From NCBI GenBank assembly GCA_964469565.1, contig CAYXZD010000001.1, positions 496,001-560,000 on the forward strand: a DNA stretch of 64,000 nt. The letters run 5' to 3'. Shown in pieces: positions 7,773-15,921 of the stretch (position 1 is its first letter; each line of letters begins with the position of its first letter). The stretch comes from GCA-2720975 sp964469565 (GTDB lineage Bacteria; Planctomycetota; UBA1135; GCA-002686595). Made by a program: the position numbers and the translations under genes. A model generated the notes under the pieces. It saw only the letters and a list, made by a program, of their open reading frames with translations, was not told where the DNA came from and ran no database searches.

Positions 7773-9419
7773 ATGCGTCTCCTAGGAGTGTGTCTCGGAT
7801 TGACGAAGGGGGGAGGATTGCTCCTGCTCGGCGCCGCCTGCCTCCTTCTGAGCAGGCCTGGGAGCAGCGATGACGGGTTTATCCTGTTGGCCCAAGCGCA
7901 GGGACTCGTGTCAGGTCATGGATTCCAGCTACAGCCCGGAGAGGGGCCTGTCGAGTGTGTGACCAGTCTCCTCGATTTGGGCATCAAGAGCGCTGCGCTT
8001 TGGACGGGGTGGGGTGATGGCATGCAGACCCTCTGGGTCGCTACCGGGGTCCTTTACTTCGCGTACTTAGGAGCTTGCCTCTACATCTCTAGGAAGGGAC
8101 AGGGTGGGTTCCTAGCAGCTGCCTGCCTTATTGCCTGCCCGGGTGTCGCCCAAGGTACATCCTACCTGCTGGAGACCCCCCTCTACTGTGCACTACTGCT
8201 GTCGGCCTGGGCGATCATCCCCGCTGCACCGCGAGGTATCCGCTCCGATTGCCTGGCTGCCCTGCTGGGCCTGTCACTCGTGCTTGCCCGGCCCGAGGGA
8301 CTCTTGATGGGTGGCGTGCTCTTGGGCGCCCGCGTGATGAACAGTAGGGGGCAACCTGCTCTATGGAGGGCGCTGGTACTGTGGCTGGTCGCTTGCGGCG
8401 CGTTGTTTGGGTGGAGGCTCTGGTTGTTTGGAACGTGGGCACCCAACAGTTACTTCGCAAAGCGCTCCATTTCCTTACTCTTGGAGATCCAGGATGGAGC
8501 ACTCTACTTGTTCAGCGCAGCTCTACCGCAAGCCAGTGGGAGTCATGTCTCTACTCTGGCCCATGCTCTCTGGGTTCTGCCCGTGCTCTTGACCAGCTTA
8601 TTGAGCCCGTTGCTGGCCCTGTCCCCCTGGTCGAGGCCAAGCGGTTCTGCCCGGTGCTCGACGGTTCGGCTCTCTGCGCTGTGCACCAGTGCGGCCCTAC
8701 TCGCCGTCGTTCTGTCGGGTGGTGATGGGTACTTGGGAATGAGGCTTCTCGCTCCAGTTTTCTTACTGGCCCTTGTCTCCCTGAAGTCCATGCAACAATC
8801 TCCGGACCGTTTACTGCGCCAGTCTTCATCCGTCTTGCTTGGATCCTGCCTGCTGGGAGCCGTCCTCAGCGTTGCTCCACACGCTATGCCGCTCGTGAGC
8901 CATTGGTCAGCTCAGAAGATTTTGTCCGATGAGGACTTTGGGGCTCAGCGACAATTCACAACCAGGGTGCATCAAGCGCTGGCTGGCGAACCCATTGCCC
9001 ATTTCCACGCCCAGTTTCTGCGCTACTTCCAGCCAGATCTTCCGGTCATCGACCTCACTGGAATCACGTCACACGCCATCGCGCACACCCCAACCCAGGG
9101 GCGTGTCTCTCTAGGTAGGACGAGCCTTCAGCCTGCATTTGAAGCTGACGCAGGGGCTGTTTACATCGATATGCTAGCATGGCGAGCCCAACCCGTAGCC
9201 TCCTACGGTATCGGCGCCCTAGCAAAGTCGCCTTCCCTGTGGAAGCGTCTTGTGGGTGGGGACGTCCCCGAGCCTGTGGAGCTGGATGTATTACAGCAAG
9301 GCTATCGGCCAGCCAGCCTTCCCCTTCACGGAGAAGTAGAACGTTGGGCCAATCTGTTTGTTCGCGCTGACCTTGCCGATCAGTTTCGCCAGCAGGGATT
9401 CATCGTTAGGAGCCACTAG
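7773..9419 (+). CDS. Polytopic GT-C-like glycosyltransferase (arabinofuranosyltransferase-like)
   Basis: A 548-residue membrane protein with about ten hydrophobic segments in its first 370 residues and a soluble C-terminal part. The order of motifs matches a bacterial GT-C family related to mycobacterial arabinofuranosyltransferases. An acidic pair early (SSDDGFILLAQAQGLVSGHGF, residues about 30-50) is followed by GEGPVECVTSLL, LARPEGLLMG and GTWAPNSYFAKRS. Such enzymes use polyprenyl-phosphate sugars at the outer face of the membrane. The exact donor and acceptor cannot be read from sequence. Hydrophobicity and motif order are seen directly; the enzymatic role comes from the family. The 3' end overlaps the convergent kinase gene by 14 bp. 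No Shine-Dalgarno precedes the ATG, but TAGGAT lies six bases upstream. Confidence 0.75.
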   Translation: MRLLGVCLGLTKGGGLLLLGAACLLLSRPGSSDDGFILLAQAQGLVSGHGFQLQPGEGPVECVTSLLDLGIKSAALWTGWGDGMQTLWVATGVLYFAYLGACLYISRKGQGGFLAAACLIACPGVAQGTSYLLETPLYCALLLSAWAIIPAAPRGIRSDCLAALLGLSLVLARPEGLLMGGVLLGARVMNSRGQPALWRALVLWLVACGALFGWRLWLFGTWAPNSYFAKRSISLLLEIQDGALYLFSAALPQASGSHVSTLAHALWVLPVLLTSLLSPLLALSPWSRPSGSARCSTVRLSALCTSAALLAVVLSGGDGYLGMRLLAPVFLLALVSLKSMQQSPDRLLRQSSSVLLGSCLLGAVLSVAPHAMPLVSHWSAQKILSDEDFGAQRQFTTRVHQALAGEPIAHFHAQFLRYFQPDLPVIDLTGITSHAIAHTPTQGRVSLGRTSLQPAFEADAGAVYIDMLAWRAQPVASYGIGALAKSPSLWKRLVGGDVPEPVELDVLQQGYRPASLPLHGEVERWANLFVRADLADQFRQQGFIVRSH

Positions 9420-11916
9420 CTTCGATGCTGGGGGAAGCCGATTTCCCTTGGGAGTGTTCAACGAGCATGTCATGTACGCTTCGCCATTTCTTTGAATCTG
9501 GAGCGTACAGCATCATCAGCGCGGCCAATTCGATTGCAAGCTCATAGGATTCCAGAGTTGCATCAGCCCGTTGAGCGATTTTGGCGGCCCAGTCTCCCAG
9601 GACCATCAGGCTGGCAGCGGGACGGTAGTCCTTTCCTAGTGCCTGTGATTGAACTTTGGCTGCATGCGTGTGGAGCCGGACTGCCCGCGCCTCGAGTCCC
9701 CTGGCCACGCAGGCCCTCGCCAGTTGTACTTCGAGACGCGCGTATTCAAACGACTGGGTACCGTGCAAAGCCCCCGCTACGGTCAGTGCCTGCTCCAGTA
9801 GGCTGAACGATTCAGGGCTAGTCGGTGCCTTCGATTCAAGGAGAGCGGCAAGTGTCAGCAGGCCCGTCAAGTATGCGCTTCCCTGGAGATGGGGGACCCG
9901 AGCATAGAATTCCAATCCCGCCCGCAGGTGGCTCTCAGCGTCTCCAAGTCGGGTGGCTTCAGCGAGTCCCGTGCTGTGCAGCCAGGCACCAAACACGAGT
10001 TGTCGATCTGCTGCGGCAAGACCGCCTTCCGGATAGGCGCGTTGGAAAGCGGCTAGCATTTGACGCCGGACCGTCGCTGATTCTTGAATCAGCCCAGCGC
10101 TCGTTAGGACCTCTCCCAATGTCTCAAGCGTGCGCCCCAATGCATCCTGCTCGCTAGGCAGATGGGCCCGGCGCAGGCGTGCGACATCCCTGAGTTGGTC
10201 TGCAGCTAAGCCTAGATCGCCACGGCGCCGATAAAGGGCCGCGAGATCCATGCGTGCCTCTAGAAACGGGGAGGCCGCTAGCGCGCTTTCGTCATCACCC
10301 GTTTGGCTGGCGAGAAGCAAGCACGCCTCTAGTTGCGAAAGGGCCTTGTCCAACTGCCCGTGCTCATAGAGGAGGTGCCCCCAGCGTGCACGTGCTTCGG
10401 CAACCCGTATATGAACATTCCCTAAGACCCTCACCCAGGTATTGAACGCCCTGGACGCTAGTTCGATGGCGCCCGGGAGATCACCCCTAGCCTGCAATTG
10501 AGTTGCGCCGAGTTCGAGGGCAGCAGCCACTGCAGCGTGATTGTCACCGAATGCAGACTCTGCGGCACGAACCATGCTAGAGCTGGGAATACTACCCGCA
10601 AGTAATTGTTCAACGAATTCACTTCTGCGCGTGGCACTGATTCGTTGATTGACCGCCTCGCGCCATGCCCAGAGCGCGCCAGTTCCGCTGACGATCAAAG
10701 CGAATAAGGCGGCGCTCACAACAGCTACAGGGAAATGGTGCCGGCGAACAAACTTCGCCGTGCGCTCCCAAAAGCTCGGCGCACTGGCTTCGATCGGCTT
10801 GTGGTTCAGGTAGCGCTCTATATCTGCCGCAAGAGCCTCCACAGAGGAATATCGTTGATCGCGATTTTTCTCTAGCGTGCACATCACGATCCAATCTAAA
10901 TCGCGCTTGAATTGAATGTGGGCGACATCCGAGTTGGGTGATTGATCGCCCAGCCGCTCAGAGGGAGGAACAGGGGCATGGTGGGCCAGCGTGTCTTGGA
11001 GCTCTACAATGGACTTGCCATGGAGTGCGTCGCCAGAAAAGGGCGCATGACCAGAAATGAGCTCGTACAGAATGGCTCCAAGGGAGTACACATCTGCACG
11101 AGTATCGACGTCCAATCCCAATACTCCTGCTTGCTCTGGACTCATATACGCCGGGGTGCCAACGTACTGCCCAGCCTCTGTGTGGGCGCTCTCATCGCTC
11201 GATCGAGTCTGGAGAGCTTTGGCGACACCAAAGTCAATCAGGCGAGGTGACGCATGCCCCTCCTCCTCCACCACGAGCACATTAGAGGGCTTCAGATCGC
11301 GATGGATGAGTCCCTTTTGGTGTGCATGCTGTACACCACGGCATACCTTGATGAACAGTTCAAGCCGCTGGCTCAAACTCAAATGGTGCTGGTTGCTATA
11401 CGTGCACAGGTCTGGGCCGTGAATGCGCTCCATGACAAAAAACGGTCGACCTTCGGGGCTCACCCCTGCGTCGAGCACTTTCACAATGTAGGGATGGTCC
11501 GTTGAACCCAGCGCTCGCTGTTCCAGTTCAAATCGCCGAAGGACCTTGTGGGTGTCCATCCCTAGCTTGATGACCTTGAGCGCTACTTGACGCTTCACGG
11601 GCTCGAGCTGTTTGGCCCCGTACACGATGCCAAAGCCTCCCTCACCCAATACCTCCTCAAGTACGTAGGGTCCCATTTGGGTCCCCAACGCAAGGGCGGG
11701 ATCGGTGGTATGCGATCGGGGATGGGCCGGAACTGCAAGAAAGTCCCCGGCGGCGTCATGGGCGTCCAGGAGTCGAAGCACTTGGCGGGCGCGCTCGGGA
11801 TCGTTTACACAGTGATTTGCTAAAAATTCCTCTCGGTCAGGTTTCTCCAGATTAACGGCACGGTGAAACAGTTCCTCTGTGGCCAGGGGGCTAGGGTCTC
11901 GGGGGGGCATCTCCAC
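9406..11916 (-). CDS. Ser/Thr protein kinase with TM and TPR-like region
   Basis: 836 residues. Residues 1-75 form the short helical pre-domain often found before planctomycete kinases. The kinase domain spans about 85-365 and is complete: glycine loop LGEGGFGIVYG, VALKVIK with the ATP lysine, HRDLKPSNVLV catalytic loop, DFGVAKAL, GTPAYMSPEQAG. One membrane segment follows at about 395-415 (FPVAVVSAALFALIVSGTGA). The remaining 400 residues are helical and TPR-like and would lie outside the membrane. It should phosphorylate proteins in response to an extracytoplasmic input. Its start overlaps the 3' end of the ECF sigma gene by 26 bp, so the two are co-translated. In Planctomycetota such kinases are found next to ECF factors lacking anti-sigma factors and may activate them by phosphorylation; that role here is inferred. 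Confidence 0.92.
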   Translation of the reverse strand: MEMPPRDPSPLATEELFHRAVNLEKPDREEFLANHCVNDPERARQVLRLLDAHDAAGDFLAVPAHPRSHTTDPALALGTQMGPYVLEEVLGEGGFGIVYGAKQLEPVKRQVALKVIKLGMDTHKVLRRFELEQRALGSTDHPYIVKVLDAGVSPEGRPFFVMERIHGPDLCTYSNQHHLSLSQRLELFIKVCRGVQHAHQKGLIHRDLKPSNVLVVEEEGHASPRLIDFGVAKALQTRSSDESAHTEAGQYVGTPAYMSPEQAGVLGLDVDTRADVYSLGAILYELISGHAPFSGDALHGKSIVELQDTLAHHAPVPPSERLGDQSPNSDVAHIQFKRDLDWIVMCTLEKNRDQRYSSVEALAADIERYLNHKPIEASAPSFWERTAKFVRRHHFPVAVVSAALFALIVSGTGALWAWREAVNQRISATRRSEFVEQLLAGSIPSSSMVRAAESAFGDNHAAVAAALELGATQLQARGDLPGAIELASRAFNTWVRVLGNVHIRVAEARARWGHLLYEHGQLDKALSQLEACLLLASQTGDDESALAASPFLEARMDLAALYRRRGDLGLAADQLRDVARLRRAHLPSEQDALGRTLETLGEVLTSAGLIQESATVRRQMLAAFQRAYPEGGLAAADRQLVFGAWLHSTGLAEATRLGDAESHLRAGLEFYARVPHLQGSAYLTGLLTLAALLESKAPTSPESFSLLEQALTVAGALHGTQSFEYARLEVQLARACVARGLEARAVRLHTHAAKVQSQALGKDYRPAASLMVLGDWAAKIAQRADATLESYELAIELAALMMLYAPDSKKWRSVHDMLVEHSQGKSASPSIEASGS

Positions 11917-12499
11917 CTCCTAGCTCAGCGAATAAGAAAGCTCGGGCATAAGCCCACCAACGTTCCGCAGTAGCCACCGAAATCCCCAAGACTTCTGCCG
12001 CTTCCGCCTGCGTCAAACCAGCAAAGAAACAAAGTTCAACGAGTCGGGCTTTCTCTGGCTCACCCCTCTCAAGCCTTCTCAGGCCTTCCTCGAGGGCCAA
12101 AACGTCTAGTGGGTCACGTGTGGGGGGCGCTTCGGTTCCATCAAGAGTGATGGGTTGTTGGCCCTCGCCTCTCTTAGCCGTTAGGCGTGCGCGTGCCTGA
12201 TCGACCAACACACGTCTCATTGCTTCTCCAGCAGCGCCGAAGAAATGAGCGCGGTTTTGAAAGGTGTGATCACCCTGCAGCCGAATCCAAGCCTCGCTTA
12301 CGAGTTCAGTCGGGTTGATCGTGCGCGTTGCGTGCTCGCCGGCCAGCCGTGCCTGCGCGATAGCGCGCAATTCGAGGTATACGGCTTTCATGAGTTCGGA
12401 CTCCCCAGCGGCTCCCCGGCCACGCATTTGCGAGACTATTTCTGTGACGCTTTTTCTTGGATCGGAAGGTCCGTTGTTTTGAGCCGGGACCGAATTCAC
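11891..12499 (-). CDS. ECF sigma factor paired with a Ser/Thr kinase
   Basis: 202 residues of the sigma-70 subfamily found beside planctomycete kinases (TIGR02999-like). Features are LVSEAWIRLQGDHTFQNRAHF and EAMRRVLVDQARARLTAKRGEG in region 2, and GLTQAEAAEVLGISVATAERWW as the region 4 helix-turn-helix. It sits in the middle of a three-gene run. Its ATG overlaps the stop of the MsrB gene (ATGA), and its 3' end overlaps the kinase start by 26 bp. No anti-sigma factor is encoded beside it, which fits activation by the kinase (inference). The upstream methionine sulfoxide reductase suggests, without proving, that oxidative or envelope stress is the signal. Confidence 0.92.
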   Translation of the reverse strand: MNSVPAQNNGPSDPRKSVTEIVSQMRGRGAAGESELMKAVYLELRAIAQARLAGEHATRTINPTELVSEAWIRLQGDHTFQNRAHFFGAAGEAMRRVLVDQARARLTAKRGEGQQPITLDGTEAPPTRDPLDVLALEEGLRRLERGEPEKARLVELCFFAGLTQAEAAEVLGISVATAERWWAYARAFLFAELGGGDAPPRP

Positions 12500-13122
12500 T
12501 CTTTGTCCCCGTCAACGGGCAGGAGGTCTAGTGAGGCCGAATTGATACAATAGCGCAGACCTGTGGGGGGTGGCCCGTCAGGGAAGACGTGGCCTAGATG
12601 AGCGTCGCAATGCCGACAACGCACTTCGATTCTACGCATTCCTAGACTCGTGTCCTCGAGTTCTACGAGCCGCGACCCTTCAAGGGGTTCAAAGAAGCTC
12701 GGCCATCCACAACCAGAATCAAACTTAGCATCGGAGCGGAACAGCGGGGCGCTACAACAAATGCACAGATACGTACCGCTGGTTTTTGTTTCCCAGTATT
12801 TGCCCGTGAAGGCACGCTCGGTGCCAGCTTGCCGAGTGACTTTGTACTGGATTGGGGTGAGGAGTTGGCGCCACTCGAGGTCTGTCTTGTTTAGGGGGTC
12901 ATCCATGGGGGAGGGCAGCACGGTATCTGAGCTTTGTCCAACTGTCCGGTTGGGGACTTCAACTTGGTCGGGGGGATGCAAGGTGGCCTGCTCGTCTAGT
13001 GCTACCGGCTTTTGGCGGGCAGGCTGGCAACCTTCGCATGCCAATGCGATTGCACCTAGGAGCACCCCGAATCCTATTCTCTGGCCGTAAGTCCCATGTC
13101 GAGTAGTGTTCAAGCCGGTCAT
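12496..13122 (-). CDS. msrB: Lipoprotein peptide-methionine (R)-S-oxide reductase MsrB
   Basis: 208 residues from the ATG at 13122. The enzyme reduces methionine-R-sulfoxide in proteins. Residues 1-30 form a signal peptide with a lipobox-like ALACEGC, so the enzyme would be exported and lipid-anchored instead of cytosolic. The MsrB domain covers about 75-205. Both zinc CxxC pairs are present (CICC and CRHC), as are DSGCGWPSFFEP, HCDAHLGHVFPDG and the catalytic RYCINSASL with its Cys. A further upstream start (13314) would run into the divergent gene and break the signal peptide. A TATAAT box ends six bases before this ATG, so the message would be leaderless or almost so. First gene of an operon with an ECF sigma factor and a kinase. 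Confidence 0.92.
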   Translation of the reverse strand: MTGLNTTRHGTYGQRIGFGVLLGAIALACEGCQPARQKPVALDEQATLHPPDQVEVPNRTVGQSSDTVLPSPMDDPLNKTDLEWRQLLTPIQYKVTRQAGTERAFTGKYWETKTSGTYLCICCSAPLFRSDAKFDSGCGWPSFFEPLEGSRLVELEDTSLGMRRIEVRCRHCDAHLGHVFPDGPPPTGLRYCINSASLDLLPVDGDKE

Positions 13123-13128
13123 CAGTAG

Positions 13129-13134
13129 ATTATA
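13129..13134 (-). promoter_or_regulatory. -10 box TATAAT of the msrB-sigma-kinase operon
   Basis: The consensus TATAAT on the minus strand is followed by CTACTG and then the msrB ATG, leaving six bases between box and start codon. A transcript would begin at or next to the A of the ATG, predicting a leaderless mRNA. The -35 region at 17-18 bp spacing is weak (TCATAC/GTCATA). Confidence 0.6.
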
Positions 13135-13237
13135 GCGGGTTTGACTGTGATGTATGACCCCTGCAGGGGGCGCCAGTGCGTTGTTTCCCCTACACGGGGG
13201 GCTCAATCTTGGTGGGCCAACGGTCGATACGAGGGGC

Positions 13238-13825
13238 ATGCTGGCCCGCTCCTCCTGGATGGGATTGATGATACTCGTGATTCTCTTCGCCGGAGTTCCG
13301 CGTGGTCGTTCCATTGAGGTTGGCGGGAATGAAGAGCGGTATCTGGACCATATCCAGGCGATTCATGCTGAGATCACTCAGTGCGTAGAACAGATGAAAT
13401 CAGCAGGAATCGTGGTCAGCACCCAGTCCTTTCAGGAGTCTTGCCTAGAGTTGGAAGACACGCTTCTTGAGCTAGCCCGTGTGAGTATGGAGCTTCATCA
13501 TCAGGCAGAGAACGCGGGTGTAATCCTTCCTGCATATGAATTGTCGATTACTCAACCTCTCAAGGAAGCCAGGCTCTTGCTCGACCTCCTGCAAGAGGAA
13601 TCCGTTCGCATCGAGGGGCTTAGTGGCCTTCTCTTTGAAATGCTGACTGCATATGAATCTGGCCGGAGCGAAGAAGTCCTTGCGCTTTGCGCTGAGCGCC
13701 GTGGTGAGGCCCTTGCGTGTGAGTCCACTTTCGCCGTCGCTCAACTTCTCCTCGAAATCGATGCCATCCACTACCGGGCTCGGCACAACCAAACTCCGGG
13801 AACTCGAGGTTCGAGGAGCTACTAG
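13238..13825 (+). CDS. Secreted helical protein of unknown function
   Basis: 195 residues from the ATG at 13238, which has GAGGGG directly upstream and places a signal peptide (LMILVILFAGVPRGRS) at the N-terminus. An earlier in-frame ATG at 13154 lacks both. The mature part is all-helical and rich in L, E, Q and S, with Cys residues near 53, 69, 150 and 158 that could pair. I recognise no family. It is divergent from the msrB-sigma-kinase operon with about 115 bp between starts. It ends directly against the convergent membrane-protein gene, with no base between the stops. Confidence 0.65.
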   Translation: MLARSSWMGLMILVILFAGVPRGRSIEVGGNEERYLDHIQAIHAEITQCVEQMKSAGIVVSTQSFQESCLELEDTLLELARVSMELHHQAENAGVILPAYELSITQPLKEARLLLDLLQEESVRIEGLSGLLFEMLTAYESGRSEEVLALCAERRGEALACESTFAVAQLLLEIDAIHYRARHNQTPGTRGSRSY

Positions 13826-14605
13826 CTAAACGGACTCGACTCGCGTGACTCCCAAGAGTCGCTCAATGGACTGCATTCGTCGCCCCAGCATCGGGATGTG
13901 TGGTATGCGGGCGACAGCCTCTCCATCTCGCCGGATCACGAGGGTGCCGCCTCCAAAACTGAGCAAGTACTCAAGGATGTCCGGCACTTCGCGTGTAACG
14001 GTGCTCCCCTGTCGAGGCACACTTTGATCTCGCCCGAAGGGTTGAATGTAATGGACAAACTCATTGGGCTCAAAGCGCCAGTAATCGACTCGTGGGTTGA
14101 TGAGCCCAACGATGGAGAAGAGCACCAGCAGGCCAGCTACCAGGTAATAGGCATGGGTAGAGAGCGTTATTTCTAGACCCCCTAGCCATCCGTTTAGACC
14201 TTCAACCAGCCCCCAATCCTTCAGGCTGCTCACCCACGCCAACACGGCCAAGAGCGCAAGGCTCAGGAGCATGATCAGGGATTTCTTCTGATCGAAGTCT
14301 GTGACGAGCACCACAAGATTGAAGCACAGAGTCGCCAACGCCACCCATCCAAGCGTCTTGGCTGGGGCCCAATCGAGTCCTTGCAGGAACCCGCAGGTCA
14401 AAAAGGCGATCAAGGTCGGCCAGAAATACAGGATCATGGGGAACGAAGCGAGTCGGACCGCCTGGACAGAGCCACTGTCCTTGGGCGGCCAATAGACGTC
14501 CCACGGAGAATCGGGGGAATCGGGTATCCCCATTGGGGCTGGATCAGTCTTGGGTGGTGGGTGGGTGGCTAGGCTCTCGCCATTGGAGGACTGAGTATCT
14601 GGCAT
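13826..14605 (-). CDS. Multi-pass membrane protein, unknown family
   Basis: 259 residues. An N-terminal polar, Pro-rich 55 residues is followed by about five hydrophobic helices (about 55-75, 83-100, 108-127, 150-168). A soluble C-terminal part of about 85 residues contains VDYWRFEPNEFVHYIQPFGR, GGGTLVIRR and a basic end. That tail looks like a small mixed alpha/beta domain facing the cytoplasm, perhaps PH-like, which is a guess from its strand-rich pattern. No catalytic motif is visible. It lies 96 bp downstream of the methyltransferase gene on the same strand and may be co-transcribed with it. Confidence 0.65.
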   Translation of the reverse strand: MPDTQSSNGESLATHPPPKTDPAPMGIPDSPDSPWDVYWPPKDSGSVQAVRLASFPMILYFWPTLIAFLTCGFLQGLDWAPAKTLGWVALATLCFNLVVLVTDFDQKKSLIMLLSLALLAVLAWVSSLKDWGLVEGLNGWLGGLEITLSTHAYYLVAGLLVLFSIVGLINPRVDYWRFEPNEFVHYIQPFGRDQSVPRQGSTVTREVPDILEYLLSFGGGTLVIRRDGEAVARIPHIPMLGRRMQSIERLLGVTRVESV

Positions 14606-14701
14606 TCTGAAACCTTACTGGCGGGGAGACTGGCTGGATGAAGGAACTAACTTGTTGGGAAGGCGTCACGAGGGATTTCACTTACCGGGCCCAGCGCACC
14701 A

Positions 14702-15823
14702 TTATTCAAAACTCCCGTGATGGCAGTAAAACGCGCGGTGAATCTCTGCATCATCCCGCTCAATGACCACGTCCATGAAATACAAGGGAAGGCGCTTGTC
14801 GCCGAACTCTTTGGGGGTGGCGCGCATCTCTACACGCAACTCGTCTCCAGCTTCCACTGCCTGGGAGCGAATTGGAAAGAAGGACTGACGCCAGTGGGTC
14901 TGCAGCGCTTCTGGAGCTGCAGAAAGATCGCAGATTCCGCCCATACCCACCTCAAACCACCCACCGAAACCGTGCAGGGTTCCGGATCGCTCAATGGTGA
15001 ATCCTACTTCCGATTCATAGAAGAAATCATCCACCTCTGCTCGACCAAGATCAAGGTCCAGTAGGACCTCACCCTCTGCTAGTAGGCTACTGACGGGTAA
15101 GTCTACCGCTGAAGTGATCAGGTTATTGAGCTCGTGGTCAATCAGAGGGCTGTAATCAAGCCCATAGACCGGGCGCTCCCATAAGCCCGTGCCCCGCTCA
15201 ACATGCAATTGACTGTCCTCAACCGGTGCTAGGTACAAGCGTAGGTCGGAAGGCAGCATCATACCGCCCGGGGCGAGGTGCACGTCGCGGGCGGCAATCA
15301 CTGACCGAAACATGCACTCAGCGAGTCCGAAAAAACCCATCCACTCGGAGACGAGTAGGTCGACCTGAACGGGAAGCTCGATGCTTTCCGCCCGGTCTCG
15401 AATAAAATGAATTCGGCTTTCTAAGTGATTGGCTCTAGCGAGTTCGCGGGCGATACCGATGATGGCCGACTCATCGATGGCCCAAACCTCGGCTCCCGCG
15501 CGAGCGGCGAACATGGCGAGGATTCCAGTTCCTGTCCCAATATCAAGAACGCGCATCCCTGGCTCCACCAGCCCTTCTAGGGCCATTCGGTAGGCATCCG
15601 TTCTTGCGTGATCGCTGATCATCAGACGATGGACACCCGGATCGTCGTAGCTGGCGAAATAATCGCCGTCGTTTTCCACTGGATCGGGTCGCTCGGTGCC
15701 ATCCCAGGAAGCGGACGGGGGGACGGCAGTGCTCCAATCCTCTTGGAATGGCTCGGCTGCGGAGGGATCTTGAGGGGATTCTGGAGAGGGTGACATGGGC
15801 CCCATAGTAGGGTTCGCACCCAC
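14702..15823 (-). CDS. Protein arginine N-methyltransferase-like (PRMT) enzyme
   Basis: About 373 residues. The SAM-binding core starts near residue 85: VLDIGTGTGILAMFAARAGA (motif I), then VWAIDES. The double-E loop of PRMTs is intact, SEWMGFFGLAE with both glutamates. The THW loop that shapes the arginine pocket is also present (LQTHWRQSFF, near residue 310). The beta-barrel half after residue 215 fits the family fold. PRMTs transfer methyl groups from SAM to arginine guanidinium and are common in eukaryotes but uncommon in bacteria. The first 60 residues are Pro/Asp/Ser-rich and look unstructured. The start may be GTG 15823 or the ATGs at 15805 or 15796. No obvious substrate such as an RGG-rich protein is next to it. 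Confidence 0.85.
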   Translation of the reverse strand: MGANPTMGPMSPSPESPQDPSAAEPFQEDWSTAVPPSASWDGTERPDPVENDGDYFASYDDPGVHRLMISDHARTDAYRMALEGLVEPGMRVLDIGTGTGILAMFAARAGAEVWAIDESAIIGIARELARANHLESRIHFIRDRAESIELPVQVDLLVSEWMGFFGLAECMFRSVIAARDVHLAPGGMMLPSDLRLYLAPVEDSQLHVERGTGLWERPVYGLDYSPLIDHELNNLITSAVDLPVSSLLAEGEVLLDLDLGRAEVDDFFYESEVGFTIERSGTLHGFGGWFEVGMGGICDLSAAPEALQTHWRQSFFPIRSQAVEAGDELRVEMRATPKEFGDKRLPLYFMDVVIERDDAEIHRAFYCHHGSFE

Positions 15824-15909
15824 CTGAGGGAGTGGACCCCTTCATTTCTTGCTCAGCGGCAGGAGTCCCTTCGCAATGGAATCGACGTGAAGTTGGAATG
15901 AGGAAGCCT

Positions 15910-15915
15910 TAGAAT
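15910..15915 (+). promoter_or_regulatory. Putative -10 box (TAGAAT) six bases before the start codon
   Basis: TAGAAT is followed by CAACTC and then the ATG at 15922. The six-base distance is the same as at msrB (13129-13134) and at the glycosyltransferase (7761-7766), and suggests a leaderless message. No good -35 is visible at 16-18 bp. Confidence 0.45.
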
Positions 15916-15921
15916 CAACTC

